Notes: generated by a model from the sequence alone, not told the origin. 64,000 nt of DNA from an uncultured Akkermansia sp. (GCA_944390825.1 CALXRG010000010.1:1-64000), one strand, 5' to 3'; shown: positions 46,111-55,207, numbered from the stretch's first letter. Numbers and translations: made by a program.

Positions 46111-46899
46111 ATGAACAGCAAAATTGCAGCAATCCTTGCCCGCAAGGGGCAATCGCCCATCTCTCAGATTACCGCCTATGACTACCCTACCGCCCGCCTG
46201 GTCGATGAGGCCGGGATTGATATGATCCTGGTGGGGGATTCTCTCGGCATGGTTATGCTGGGTTTCCCGGATACGACACACGTAACCCTGGATCACATGC
46301 TGCACCACGGTGAAGCCGTGGCCCGGGCAGTCAAACACGCCTTGGTCGTGCTGGATATGCCTATCCACACCTATGACACCCCCGAGCAAGCGGTTCAGAC
46401 AGCCAAGCGCATGATGCAAACCGGGGTCGATGCGGTTAAACTCGAAGGAGGTGCCGACAAGGAGGCCCACATCCGGGCGATTGTGGATGCAGGCATACCC
46501 GTGCAAGCCCATATTGGGCTCTTGCCCCAGAAGATCAAGGAAGACGGCGGTTACAGCATGAAGGGAAAATCTGAAGAAGATGCGGCTCGTCTCATGGCCG
46601 ATATGCAAGCTGTCGTTCGGGCGGGGGCTTTTTCCATAGTAATCGAGTGCACGCGTCACCGTGTTGCGGCCGAAATTACCCGCGCATGCCCCGTGCCGAC
46701 CATCGGCATCGGCAGTGGGCACGGCACATGCGATGGAGAGGTGGTGGTCTTCCATGATCTGGTGGGAGGCTATCCCTGGTTCGTACCGAGCTTTGCCTCA
46801 CCGAAGGCCAACGTTGCAGCAGAGATTACCCGGGCTGTCACCGAGTGGGAAAAAGAACTGAGGATGCCGATTGCTCCTCCCCAAGCCCCCGAAGCCTGA
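46111..46899 (+). CDS. panB: 3-methyl-2-oxobutanoate hydroxymethyltransferase PanB
   Basis: A 262-residue PanB, first step of pantothenate synthesis, using methylene-tetrahydrofolate. Motifs: TAYDYPTARLVDEAG, LVGDSLGMVMLG, DMP, KLEGG and VQAHIGLLPQ. Length matches the family. It ends the dapB-folK-panB cluster. Confidence 0.96.
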   Translation: MNSKIAAILARKGQSPISQITAYDYPTARLVDEAGIDMILVGDSLGMVMLGFPDTTHVTLDHMLHHGEAVARAVKHALVVLDMPIHTYDTPEQAVQTAKRMMQTGVDAVKLEGGADKEAHIRAIVDAGIPVQAHIGLLPQKIKEDGGYSMKGKSEEDAARLMADMQAVVRAGAFSIVIECTRHRVAAEITRACPVPTIGIGSGHGTCDGEVVVFHDLVGGYPWFVPSFASPKANVAAEITRAVTEWEKELRMPIAPPQAPEA

Positions 46900-47238
46900 C
46901 GTTTCTGAGGGCTGGTCTTTCACGGCAACGGGCATCCGGTGAACAGCGAATACCCCATGACGGGGCCCAGGTCCCGCATGCTGCGAAACATCATCCGTGA
47001 AAGGGAGGGATGCCGCCTGCCCACCCCGGGGGAACAACCGGCCGCCGGAGCAATCCTCTCTGAAACAATAACGCTGTCAAGCCAGTGGTCTCGCTGCACA
47101 ACCGTGCCTTCCCCGCCTCCCCGCGGTTGACCAAAAGGAGAGTTTTGACCAAAAGGAGAGTTTTGACCAATAGGGGAGTTACTTGCCAGCCAGGCACAGC
47201 AGAAGAGAAGGAACACATGGGCCGCTTCCGGATCGCTC
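46900..47238. other. Gene-free spacer with triple tandem repeat (panB-trkH)
   Basis: No believable gene. At 47127-47180 an 18-bp unit occurs three times (starting at 47127, 47145, 47163), core TTGACCAAAAGGAGAGTT; the third copy has two changes. The trkH promoter follows. Confidence 0.75.
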
Positions 47239-47267
47239 TTGCCAAAAGCACCCCCGTGTGGTACACT
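47239..47267 (+). promoter_or_regulatory. trkH promoter
   Basis: TTGCCA (47239-47244), 17-bp spacer, TACACT (47262-47267), with about 22 nt of leader to the ATG at 47296. Confidence 0.7.
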
Positions 47268-47295
47268 AGAGGGACACCCCCGATGGGAATGCTCC

Positions 47296-49089
47296 ATGGA
47301 TGACGACAACGAACAGCAAGGCAGGAGGCTCGCCCTGCCAGAGTACATGGCCGGAGCCCTTGTCCTGATTATGCTCCTGGGAGTACTGTGCTTCCGGCCC
47401 ATGGGAGCTGATATTATCGAAGCTCATGGCTACCTGAATGCCGGTTTTGTCGCGTTGTCGGCTGCGGTATGGGTAAATGCCCTGATGCTGGTCGCTCGCG
47501 GCATCTGCGCAGTGTGCTCACGGAAATGGCCAGGCCGTTTTATGGCAATACGTATTCTGGTGGCCAGCATAGGGGCTTTTCTGTTTGCAGCCGTGCTGGG
47601 AGGCGTTGTCGACCCGTCATTCTGCTGGTTGTGTTTCATGACCTCTCTGCTCACCGGCCTTCTGACGCTGGTGTGTATAGGCAGTTACATCCGGAGGAAA
47701 ATCCCGCTGACGCATACGTCCAAATACACCGCCCGAAACTCGGCATATATTTTTCTGGGCTCGCTGCTGGCACTGGTGCTGGTGAGTGCTCTTATCCTGA
47801 TGACCCCCGGCGCTTCGCTCCTGCCATTGCCGTTTACGGACGCTTTTTTCATGAGCGCGTCGGCAGCGTCCAATACAGGACTGGCCACGGTACCCCTCCC
47901 GGAAACGTTTACCTGGCTGGGCCTGACGGTGCTGGCGATCGATATGCAGTTGGGAGCCATGGGAGTGATGACTTTTACCTACTTCGTCCTGCTGGTGATA
48001 GGGCGCCGCTTGGCGATGCGTGACAGTATGGCTATGTCCTCCCTGCTTGATCAGGATGATCTGAGCAGCGTCCCGGCGCTGATACGCACCGTCATCTTCG
48101 TCAGTGCCGTCATAGAACTGACCGGTGCTGCCGCCCTGTACTGCTGTTGGCTGGGGAATCCCGCAGTGCCCCAGGATGCGGCCGGACTGGCAGGCTATGC
48201 ACTCTTCCATACGGTCTCGACGTTCTGTAATTCGGGCCTGACCCTTTTCCCCGATAATTTTGCCGCGGAAGGTATCCGGACGGCATACCTGTCCCAGGGA
48301 GTGATGATGCTCATCATCCTGGCTGGGACTCTGGGCTTCGGCGTGTACCTGGAAATCCTGCAGCGGCTGGGGCGCAGGTTGCGCCGCGAGCGCAACCCTC
48401 TGCGCTGGAGTACCCATGCATGGTTCGTCCTGCGGGTGACTCTGGTACTGACAATCCTTGGGACACTGAGCCTGATGCTGATGGGAATCTTCGAACCGGC
48501 TTCCCATGCTACCGGGATATGGGCGAACTTTTGGGATGGCCTTTGGAACTGCATCGGCCGCTCGACCGGGATCAACCGGGTGGACATCAACGACTACGGC
48601 CCGCTGTACAAAATCTGCATGATGCTGCTGATGTTCATCGGCGGCAACCCGGCGGGCACCGGGGGAGGCGTGTTCGCTCCGGTATTCGCCATCTGCGTAC
48701 TGGAGGTATATCGGGAGCTCCGCGGAGAGCGCGATATCCTGCTCTACAACCGCTGTATCTCCCGCAAAACCGTCCAGCGTGCAATGTGTACGGTGGTGCT
48801 CTGCCTGCTATGGGTCGTCGCGTCCACGATGCTCTTACTGATGCTGGAGCCGGCCATCGCCGCCCAGCCACGCGGCGTGCTTGACATGGCCTTCCTCTCC
48901 GTCAGCACCTTTGGCACGTCGGGATACTCCCTGTCCGACCCTGCGGACCTGGGGATGTTTTCCAAGTACGTGCTCTGTTGCAGCATGATTTTCGGTCGTA
49001 TGGGGATGTTTACCGCCCTGCTGATTTTCATTACACCCCGGGAATCCCCGCCACTGAAGTATCCCGAAACACGCCTGCCGCTGACGTAG
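47296..49089 (+). CDS. TrkH/KtrB-family potassium transporter, copy 1
   Basis: A 597-residue membrane protein of the TrkH/KtrB superfamily, the ion-conducting subunit of K+ (or Na+-coupled K+) uptake. Four pore-loop filter segments are seen: ASNTGL, FCNSGL, GRSTGIN and TFGTSGY, each with the key Gly. PAGTGGGVFAPV lies in a later helix. About ten to twelve membrane helices are present, with two additional N-terminal ones. It is a paralogue of the copy at 50559-52349, with trkA and a HAD gene between. Confidence 0.9.
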   Translation: MDDDNEQQGRRLALPEYMAGALVLIMLLGVLCFRPMGADIIEAHGYLNAGFVALSAAVWVNALMLVARGICAVCSRKWPGRFMAIRILVASIGAFLFAAVLGGVVDPSFCWLCFMTSLLTGLLTLVCIGSYIRRKIPLTHTSKYTARNSAYIFLGSLLALVLVSALILMTPGASLLPLPFTDAFFMSASAASNTGLATVPLPETFTWLGLTVLAIDMQLGAMGVMTFTYFVLLVIGRRLAMRDSMAMSSLLDQDDLSSVPALIRTVIFVSAVIELTGAAALYCCWLGNPAVPQDAAGLAGYALFHTVSTFCNSGLTLFPDNFAAEGIRTAYLSQGVMMLIILAGTLGFGVYLEILQRLGRRLRRERNPLRWSTHAWFVLRVTLVLTILGTLSLMLMGIFEPASHATGIWANFWDGLWNCIGRSTGINRVDINDYGPLYKICMMLLMFIGGNPAGTGGGVFAPVFAICVLEVYRELRGERDILLYNRCISRKTVQRAMCTVVLCLLWVVASTMLLLMLEPAIAAQPRGVLDMAFLSVSTFGTSGYSLSDPADLGMFSKYVLCCSMIFGRMGMFTALLIFITPRESPPLKYPETRLPLT

Positions 49090-49198
49090 CACGCACGGAT
49101 TCAGCCCATTCCCCACGCCTCCACCCTCCCCCGGAATATGCTTTTGACATAGCTTACCCTTGACTAAAAGCCCAGAACCTGATAACACTGACCTAAGT

Positions 49199-49900
49199 AT
49201 GAAATTCGTCATCATAGGAGCCGGACAATTCGGCCGCATACTGGCCCTAGACCTGGCCAAACGAGGCTACGAAGTAACGGTGCTCGACCGACTGGAATCC
49301 CTGATCGCTGAGATCCAGGATGATGTGACCCGCGCCCTGATCGGCGACGCAACCGACCGCCGTGTGCTGGAGGGGTTGGACATACAGGATGATGACGTCC
49401 GCGTCATCATCGCTGTCGGCGAGGCTTTCGAGCGCAGCATCCTGATCGCAGCCATCCTTACCGAACTCGGCGTGAAACACATCTACGCACGCTACGTCAC
49501 CGAACTGCAGGGCAAAATCCTTGAAAAAATCGGCGTGAAAAATCTCTTCCGTGTCGAGCGCGTCGCAGCAGAACAAATGGCCTCCATCCTCATCCACGAA
49601 GGCTTGATTCAGCTGCACAAGATTGATGCACAACACGACCTGGGCTTCGTGAAGATTCCCGCACCTTGGGTGGGCAAACGACTCTGCGACGTGGAGCTGC
49701 GCTCCAAATTCCACCTCAACCTGGTCACTGTGCGCCGCGGCACCCCCGAGGAAGACTCCGACGAAGATGTGCTTGATACCTCTACCCGGCCCGTGATAGG
49801 CACACCCGAGCCCACGATGGAGTTCCAGAAGGGAGACGTGCTGGTACTCTTCGGCAAGGAAGAAGACCTGAAACGCTTTGCAGACTATTACGACGCATGA
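49199..49900 (+). CDS. TrkA/KtrA-family potassium uptake regulator
   Basis: A 233-residue RCK protein with a single unit, as in KtrA rather than the double TrkA of E. coli. The N-terminal Rossmann domain has IIGAGQFGRILALDL and GDATDRRVLEGLDIQDDD; the C-terminal RCK_C follows (VGKRLCDVELRSKFHLNLVTVRRG). It gates the TrkH/KtrB pore on nucleotide binding. The start MKFVIIGAG at 49199 is chosen; an upstream frame begins in a TTGACT element (49160-49165) that may be its -35, with TAACAC at 49183. It overlaps the HAD gene by 4 bp. Confidence 0.92.
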   Translation: MKFVIIGAGQFGRILALDLAKRGYEVTVLDRLESLIAEIQDDVTRALIGDATDRRVLEGLDIQDDDVRVIIAVGEAFERSILIAAILTELGVKHIYARYVTELQGKILEKIGVKNLFRVERVAAEQMASILIHEGLIQLHKIDAQHDLGFVKIPAPWVGKRLCDVELRSKFHLNLVTVRRGTPEEDSDEDVLDTSTRPVIGTPEPTMEFQKGDVLVLFGKEEDLKRFADYYDA

Positions 49901-50535
49901 ATACTCCACGGGTCATCATCCCCGAACAAAAGTACGGCTGTTACATTTTTGATTTGGATGGTACGCTGGTGGACAGCATGGCCATGCACTTCAAAGCCTG
50001 GCGCTGGGCGCTGGCGCAAAATGGAGCACCCTACGAGGCCTTCCTGTGGGATGAGTTTGTCGCGCACGGAGGTATGGCTGCTACCGACATCGTCACCGAT
50101 CTCAACGGGATATACGGCCTGAATATGGAACCGGAGCGGGTAGCAGCCCAGAAGCGTGCTCACTATGATTACCTGGTCGAGACCGAACACCTCCCGGTAA
50201 TACCCGAAACAGTCGGCCTCGTGCGCCGTCTCCGCGAAGAAGCCATTCCCTACGCCATCGGTACAGGCAGTGCCATACGCGGCGCCCTGGCGACACTGAC
50301 CTCTGCCGGCATCTGCGACCTGTTCACCGTGATCGTCACCCCCGATGACGTCGCGCATGGCAAACCCGCGCCCGACATCTTCCTGGAGTGCGCACGGCGC
50401 CTGGGCGTGGAACCGTCGGCGTGTGTCGTCTTTGAGGATGCTGAGCCGGGGCTGCGTGCAGCAGCCGCCGCCGGGATGGATTCTGTACGTGTCGGGGCAG
50501 CGGCCCGAGTAGACGCCTCAACGCTCGTCCTGTAA
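49897..50535 (+). CDS. HAD-family phosphatase/phosphoglucomutase-like
   Basis: A 212-residue HAD protein. Motif I is FDLDGTLVDS, motif III includes HGKPAPDIF, and motif IV is VFEDAEPGLRAA. A helical cap lies between motifs I and II, as in beta-phosphoglucomutase and sugar phosphatases. It sits inside the potassium-uptake cluster (4-bp overlap with trkA, 23 bp before the second trkH). The substrate is not readable. Confidence 0.85.
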   Translation: MNTPRVIIPEQKYGCYIFDLDGTLVDSMAMHFKAWRWALAQNGAPYEAFLWDEFVAHGGMAATDIVTDLNGIYGLNMEPERVAAQKRAHYDYLVETEHLPVIPETVGLVRRLREEAIPYAIGTGSAIRGALATLTSAGICDLFTVIVTPDDVAHGKPAPDIFLECARRLGVEPSACVVFEDAEPGLRAAAAAGMDSVRVGAAARVDASTLVL

Positions 50536-50558
50536 TCTCCCCTTCCCCGGATCCACCG

Positions 50559-52349
50559 ATGAGCACAGCCTACAGCCAGCCGGATTTCAAAGACGCCCCG
50601 GAACGCCTCACCGGCCTGCTTGTCTTTTTTATGCTGCTGGCAGGGCTGTGCGTGATGCCGCTGGACGCCGACAGCGTCAAAGCCTACGCCTTCATCAGCC
50701 TCCTGCACATGGGGCTCTGCTGTATAGTATGGGTGCACACGGCGTTGCTTCTTTATTACCTGTTCACCCCGAGGCGCCGCCGCGTGTTGCGCAACAGCCT
50801 CAACCTCTGCCAGCTTATTCTGGGAGTACTCTGCTCAGGCCTGATGGCAGGCACGCTCTTCCATGCGATCAATCCGCAGTTCTTCTGGCTCAGTCTGCTG
50901 CTGGCCCTGATCATCGGCGAGCTGGGAGTCACCGACCTTGGCAACTACATCCGCTCACGCCTGCCTGTAGCCTCAGCCACCCACCACCGCCTGTGGAACT
51001 CCGCTGTGATTTTTTTCGTCGCGATGTTCTCCCTGGTCTGCATCAGCACGGTGCTGCTGCTCAGTCCGGGCGCCAGCGTGCACCCCATCAGTTTCACGGA
51101 TGCGTTTTTCATGAGCGTTTCAGCGGCATCCAACACAGGCCTGTGCACCGTATCTGTGCCCAAAACCTTCACCTGGCTGGGGCAGACCGTCCTTATCGTC
51201 GACATGCAAATCGGCACGGTATCGGTGATGACATTCAACTACTACGTACTGCTGATGGTAGGACAGCGCCTGACCGCAGGAGACAGCATCTCGCTCTCAC
51301 CCAACATGGATCAGGGCAATGTACGCAACGTACCGGAGCTGATCCGCTCAGTCATCTTTGTAAGCTTGTTTGTGGAACTTGTCGGCGCCGTCTGCCTCTA
51401 TTTCTGCTGGAAGGGGGATCCCGGCATACCTCAGGACACCGCGCGCCTCATCGGGTATTCACTTTTTCACTCCATCTCGACCTTCTGTAATTTCGGGCTC
51501 ACACTCTTCCCGGATAATTTTGTGACCGCCTCCATCCATGATGCCTACCTGGTGCAGACCGTGATGATGGTACTCATCATAGCCGGTACGATGGGCTTTG
51601 GCGTCTACTGGGAAGTGATAACACGTGCCAGACGACGCCTGCACGGCCAGCGCAACCCGCTGCGCTGGAGTACACACTCGTGGTTTGTCCTGCGCGTCAT
51701 GCTGGTGGTCACCGTGCTGGGCACCATCGTGCTGACCCTGGCTGGCTGGCTGGAACCCTCAGGGCATGAGCACAGCTTCTTCTCGAGTTTCTGGGACGGC
51801 CTGTGGAACAGCGTTGGCCGGTCCACCGGCATCAATCGCACCGATCATGCTGAATACGGCCCCGTGTACAAGCTCCTAATGACCCTGCTGATGTTCATCG
51901 GCGGCAATCCGGCAGGCACCGGCGGCGGCGTGTTTGCCCCGGTGTTTGCCATCTGCGTGCTGGAAGTATTCCGGGTGCTGCGGGGCGAACAAGATCTGGT
52001 GATTTACAACCGGTGCATCGCACCAAGCACCGTGGCGCGAGCCGTCAGCACCCTCATACTGGGCACGATGTGGGTATTCGGCACATCGGTAGCGCTGCTG
52101 CTGCTGGAACCGGCTATCGCCTCGCCCAAGAACGGTGCACTGGACATGATTTTCCTGTCCGTGAGCGCATTTTCGACGGCAGGACACACGCTGACCTCCC
52201 CTGGGGTATTGAGTGATGCTTCCAAGTTCCTGCTGGCTTTCAGCATGATGCTGGGGCGCGTGGGAATGTTCACCACGATATTGATTTTCATTCGTCAGCG
52301 CAGCGCCGCCCCCCTGCGGTACCCGCAAACCCGCCTGCCCCTTACCTGA
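50559..52349 (+). CDS. TrkH/KtrB-family potassium transporter, copy 2
   Basis: A 596-residue paralogue of the transporter at 47296-49089 with near-identical length and topology. Filter loops are ASNTGL, FCNFGL, GRSTGIN and FSTAGH. The last loop differs (TAGH against TSGY), as does the second (CNF against CNS). It is probably the third gene of trkA-HAD-trkH2. A single regulator next to two pores suggests shared use or different ion affinity. Confidence 0.9.
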   Translation: MSTAYSQPDFKDAPERLTGLLVFFMLLAGLCVMPLDADSVKAYAFISLLHMGLCCIVWVHTALLLYYLFTPRRRRVLRNSLNLCQLILGVLCSGLMAGTLFHAINPQFFWLSLLLALIIGELGVTDLGNYIRSRLPVASATHHRLWNSAVIFFVAMFSLVCISTVLLLSPGASVHPISFTDAFFMSVSAASNTGLCTVSVPKTFTWLGQTVLIVDMQIGTVSVMTFNYYVLLMVGQRLTAGDSISLSPNMDQGNVRNVPELIRSVIFVSLFVELVGAVCLYFCWKGDPGIPQDTARLIGYSLFHSISTFCNFGLTLFPDNFVTASIHDAYLVQTVMMVLIIAGTMGFGVYWEVITRARRRLHGQRNPLRWSTHSWFVLRVMLVVTVLGTIVLTLAGWLEPSGHEHSFFSSFWDGLWNSVGRSTGINRTDHAEYGPVYKLLMTLLMFIGGNPAGTGGGVFAPVFAICVLEVFRVLRGEQDLVIYNRCIAPSTVARAVSTLILGTMWVFGTSVALLLLEPAIASPKNGALDMIFLSVSAFSTAGHTLTSPGVLSDASKFLLAFSMMLGRVGMFTTILIFIRQRSAAPLRYPQTRLPLT

Positions 52350-52413
52350 AAGGCGCTGCAGGAGGAGGCGAACGATGTCGCATCACGAATCGACAGAATG
52401 ACTGAATCAAAGC

Positions 52414-52442
52414 TTTACAAATCCCCCCTGTCGTGCTAGCCT
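52414..52442 (+). promoter_or_regulatory. argF promoter
   Basis: TTTACA (52414-52419), 17-bp spacer, TAGCCT (52437-52442), with a leader of about 22 nt to the ATG at 52472. Confidence 0.6.
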
Positions 52443-52471
52443 CTGATTCCATAAAAGCAGTGCAACACATT

Positions 52472-53386
52472 ATGAAAAATCTCCTTTCGATTAAAGAACT
52501 GACCGGGGAGCAGATCCGAATGCTGCTGGATCTGGGGCACCGCCTCAAGAGTGAAAGAGGCAACCACAGGGAACTCCCCCTGACCGGCCAAACCTGGGCC
52601 CTCATCTTTTCCAAATCATCCACCCGCACGCGCGTCTCATTTGAGGTCGGCATCAGTGAACTGGGCGGCAGGCCGATGTTCCTCTCCACCCGCGACATCC
52701 AGTTAGGCCGCGGCGAGCCTATCAAAGACACGGCCCGGGTTTTGGGTCGCATGATTCATGGTGCTGTCATCCGCACCTACGGACAGGAAGAAGTGGAGGA
52801 ATTCGCCGCGTACTCCAAGATCCCCACCATCAATGCCCTCACCGACCTGGAGCACCCCTGCCAAATCCTGGCAGATCTGCTTACCATCGAAGAAAAATAC
52901 GGCGTTGGCTCGTGGAAGGAGATGAAGATCAGCTTCCTCGGCGACGTCGACAACAACATGGGACGCTCCTGGATGTGGGCCGCCAAACACCTCGGCTTCA
53001 CCCTGGCCCTCGCCGGCCCGGAAAAAGCCCTTCCCAAGGCAGAAACCCTCGCCGAGCTCGACTGTCCGAACATCATCTGCACCACTGACCCCGCCGAGGC
53101 CGTGCGCGATTGCACCGTCATCAACACAGACACCTGGATTTCCATGGGACAGGAAGCAGAAAAAGGCACAAAAGAAGCAGCTTTCTTCCCCTATCAGGTC
53201 AATGCAGAACTACTGAAAACAGCCGCCCCCGGGCACAGCGTTTTCCACTGCCTTCCGGCTTACCGCGGTTACGAAATCACCGAAGAAGTACTGGAAGCCC
53301 ATGCTCCCGTCATCTTCACCGAGGCGGAAAACCGGCTGCACGCTCAGAAAGCAGTACTTTATACACTGGCTAAGGACAACGCCTGA
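52472..53386 (+). CDS. argF: Ornithine carbamoyltransferase ArgF
   Basis: A 304-residue OTCase that makes citrulline from ornithine and carbamoyl phosphate. It has the carbamoyl-phosphate site SSTRTR (49-54), HPCQILADL, and HCLPA (259-263), the motif that separates ornithine from aspartate transcarbamylases. Length is normal. sufE follows by 15 bp. Confidence 0.96.
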   Translation: MKNLLSIKELTGEQIRMLLDLGHRLKSERGNHRELPLTGQTWALIFSKSSTRTRVSFEVGISELGGRPMFLSTRDIQLGRGEPIKDTARVLGRMIHGAVIRTYGQEEVEEFAAYSKIPTINALTDLEHPCQILADLLTIEEKYGVGSWKEMKISFLGDVDNNMGRSWMWAAKHLGFTLALAGPEKALPKAETLAELDCPNIICTTDPAEAVRDCTVINTDTWISMGQEAEKGTKEAAFFPYQVNAELLKTAAPGHSVFHCLPAYRGYEITEEVLEAHAPVIFTEAENRLHAQKAVLYTLAKDNA

Positions 53387-53401
53387 GCCTTGTTATTTAC
53401 C

Positions 53402-53821
53402 ATGAGTTACGACGAGCGCATCAACGACCTGTTGGATGATATGTCCGTCTTCGACGACTGGACCGAAAAATACGAATACATCATCGCCATTGGCCGCAAA
53501 CTACCTCCGATGCCGGAGAAATACCGGAAAAATGCCAACCTGATCAAGGGCTGCCAAAGCCGGGTCTGGGTGGGCACCGAGCTGTCGGACGGCAAACTGA
53601 TCGTCCATGCCGACAGTGATTCCCTGATCACCAAAGGGCTCATCGCCCTCTTCATCCGCCTGCTCTCCGGTCTCACCCCGGCGGAGATCCTCGCGGCTGA
53701 CCTCCACCGGCTCGACGCCTGCGGACTCAAGGAACACCTGGCCTCCACCCGGGCCAATGCCCTCTCGACCATGGCAGCAACCATCTGTAAAGCTGCGCAG
53801 GCCGCCCTGGCCACCCCGTAA
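53402..53821 (+). CDS. sufE: Cysteine desulfuration protein SufE
   Basis: A 139-residue SufE. The sulfur-accepting Cys is C51 in LIKGCQSRVW, the same position and motif as E. coli SufE. It takes persulfide from the desulfurase SufS for the SufBCD scaffold encoded at 13.3-16.9 kb. It stands outside the suf cluster, behind argF. The start MSYDERIN at 53402 is preferred to one 12 bases earlier. Confidence 0.95.
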   Translation: MSYDERINDLLDDMSVFDDWTEKYEYIIAIGRKLPPMPEKYRKNANLIKGCQSRVWVGTELSDGKLIVHADSDSLITKGLIALFIRLLSGLTPAEILAADLHRLDACGLKEHLASTRANALSTMAATICKAAQAALATP

Positions 53822-53875
53822 TTCCGCATCATTGACCACCGCCCCGTACCAGCTCTCCCTCAGCCACTTACCGAC

Positions 53876-54757
53876 ATGAATACGCTCCGCCAGCTGATAC
53901 AGGCCCGCGAGGCGCTCTTGCCTCCGGAGACCGATGCCTACCGGATCCTGGATGGCGCTCCATGGCCGGGGGTGTTTCTGGATGCCCTGTCGGATCGGCT
54001 GCTGGTCTCCGTGCGAGATACGAACGTGCCGAGAGAGCTGCGAAACCAGCTGGCTGAGCTGGGAAGACCCGTCTACCTCAAACAATTGGCACGCGACACC
54101 AAACAAGCCCCCCAACGGCTCAGCGGCCCCATCGCCAAGCCCCGTTTCATCATCCGGGAAAATGGCGTCCGCTACCTCATGGACATGGAAGCCGGCTACT
54201 CCCAGGGCATCTTCCTGGATCAGCGGGATAACCGTGCAGCGGTGCGTGCCCGCTGTCACAGTGGCATGACCCTGCTCAACACCTTTGCCTACACCGGAGC
54301 CTTCTCTGTCTGCGCCGCCCTGGCCGGCGCCCAGACAACCACCCTCGACCTCTCAAGCCCCTGCCTCAACTGGTGCAAAGAAAACATGGTGCTCAACAGC
54401 ATCGACCCGGATGACCACTACTTCTGCAAAGGCGACACCATGCACTGGCTCGACCGCTTTGCCCGCCAGGGGCGCCGCTTCGACGCCATCGTCCTGGATC
54501 CCCCCACCTTCTCCCGTGACGAAAAAGGCCACGTGTGGCGCGTAGAAAAAGACTACGCCAAACTCGTCGAGCAAGCCCTGCACTGCCTTACCCCGCATGG
54601 CTGGCTCCTCTGCACGACAAACTGCCGCAAACTCTCCCACCTGGCATTCTTCGAACAAGTCGCTGCCGGTGCCCCCCGCTGCCAAATCACCAGCGCCCCC
54701 ATGCCCTTCGACTTCGACGGCGAAGACTACCTCAAGATCTTGTGGGTGGAACGCTAA
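53876..54757 (+). CDS. RlmI-like class I SAM-dependent RNA methyltransferase
   Basis: A 293-residue methyltransferase of the RlmI/RlmK-like group. It shows MEAGYSQGIFLDQRDNR (substrate loop), LNTFAYTGAFSVCAALAGA (SAM motif I) and LDPPTFSR (motif IV). The N-terminal PUA domain of RlmI is absent or reduced and the protein is shorter than RlmI (396 residues). It probably methylates rRNA cytosine, but the target is not certain. It lies 54 bp after sufE. Confidence 0.82.
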   Translation: MNTLRQLIQAREALLPPETDAYRILDGAPWPGVFLDALSDRLLVSVRDTNVPRELRNQLAELGRPVYLKQLARDTKQAPQRLSGPIAKPRFIIRENGVRYLMDMEAGYSQGIFLDQRDNRAAVRARCHSGMTLLNTFAYTGAFSVCAALAGAQTTTLDLSSPCLNWCKENMVLNSIDPDDHYFCKGDTMHWLDRFARQGRRFDAIVLDPPTFSRDEKGHVWRVEKDYAKLVEQALHCLTPHGWLLCTTNCRKLSHLAFFEQVAAGAPRCQITSAPMPFDFDGEDYLKILWVER

Positions 54758-54798
54758 TGCTCACCCCCCTCGCCCTGTCGCCCACCCGCTTATCCCCA

Positions 54799-54820
54799 TG
54801 ATAAACCCTTGAGTTTATCA
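54799..54820. repeat. Inverted repeat downstream of methyltransferase
   Basis: TGATAAAC (54799-54806) and GTTTATCA (54813-54820) with a 6-base loop. It may act as a weak terminator, but no T-run follows. Confidence 0.4.
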
Positions 54821-54884
54821 GCATTTGCGACAGTTATTCACAAGAGGCTTCTTAGAAAAGATCTAAAATCAAAATAAACCTAAT

Positions 54885-54939
54885 ACACCACATATTGTAG
54901 CACAAGTCATTAACACGTACTATATGTGGTGAATATTTT
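54885..54939 (+). promoter_or_regulatory. Pair of NrdR-like boxes over the nrdD promoter
   Basis: Box 1 ACACCACATATTGTAG (54885-54900) and box 2 GTACTATATGTGGTGA (54917-54932) are 16 bp apart and box 2 matches the reverse complement of box 1 at 13 of 16 positions. Size, AT-rich core and spacing (about three helical turns, centre to centre 32 bp) match NrdR repressor sites known upstream of ribonucleotide reductase genes. A TTAACA (54910-54915) and TATTTT (54934-54939) with 18-bp spacing give a promoter covered by box 2. Confidence 0.8.
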
Positions 54940-54945
54940 TTCGCA

Positions 54946-55207
54946 AGAGATTTAAAAATCTGCTTGCCATGTGGAGGCGAACATGCTAAGTTTGCACTGA
55001 GCCCAAGCAGCAGGAGGGATCCGAAAAATCCCACCTGGCAGCACCGCCTGCAGCACTAAAAGCTGTGGAGAACGGCGTGGGCAACCAAGCCCCCGCCGAC
55101 GGGATGGGAGAAGCACTTGCGCGTCAGACGCGGCAGCCGCTGCGCCTGATGCAAGAGGACTCACCCGCTGCCGGCCAACTGATAACTTACCAGCAGAACC
55201 AAGAATT
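54946..55207 (+). ncRNA. Hairpin-rich leader of the nrd operon, unassigned
   Basis: About 260 nt lie between the predicted start of transcription and nrdD. A hairpin at 55012-55036 has stem AGG-GGGAT/ATCCC-CCT with one opposing A-A pair. A second, long imperfect one spans 55116-55155 (CTTGC/GCAAG at its base). The stretch is G+C-rich although the promoter is AT-rich, and no gene is visible. No known riboswitch core was recognised. A regulatory RNA is possible, not shown. Confidence 0.35.

Noticed and set aside
47127..47180. CRISPR-like array
   Set aside because: The three 18-bp units are directly adjacent without spacers; it is a plain tandem repeat.
53876..54757. Full RlmI assignment
   Set aside because: The N-terminal PUA domain expected in RlmI is not visible, so only an RlmI-like call is made.
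54946..55207. Adenosylcobalamin riboswitch upstream of nrdD
   Set aside because: The conserved B12-box core and the AGGAGACC-type 3' element were not found; only generic hairpins are seen.
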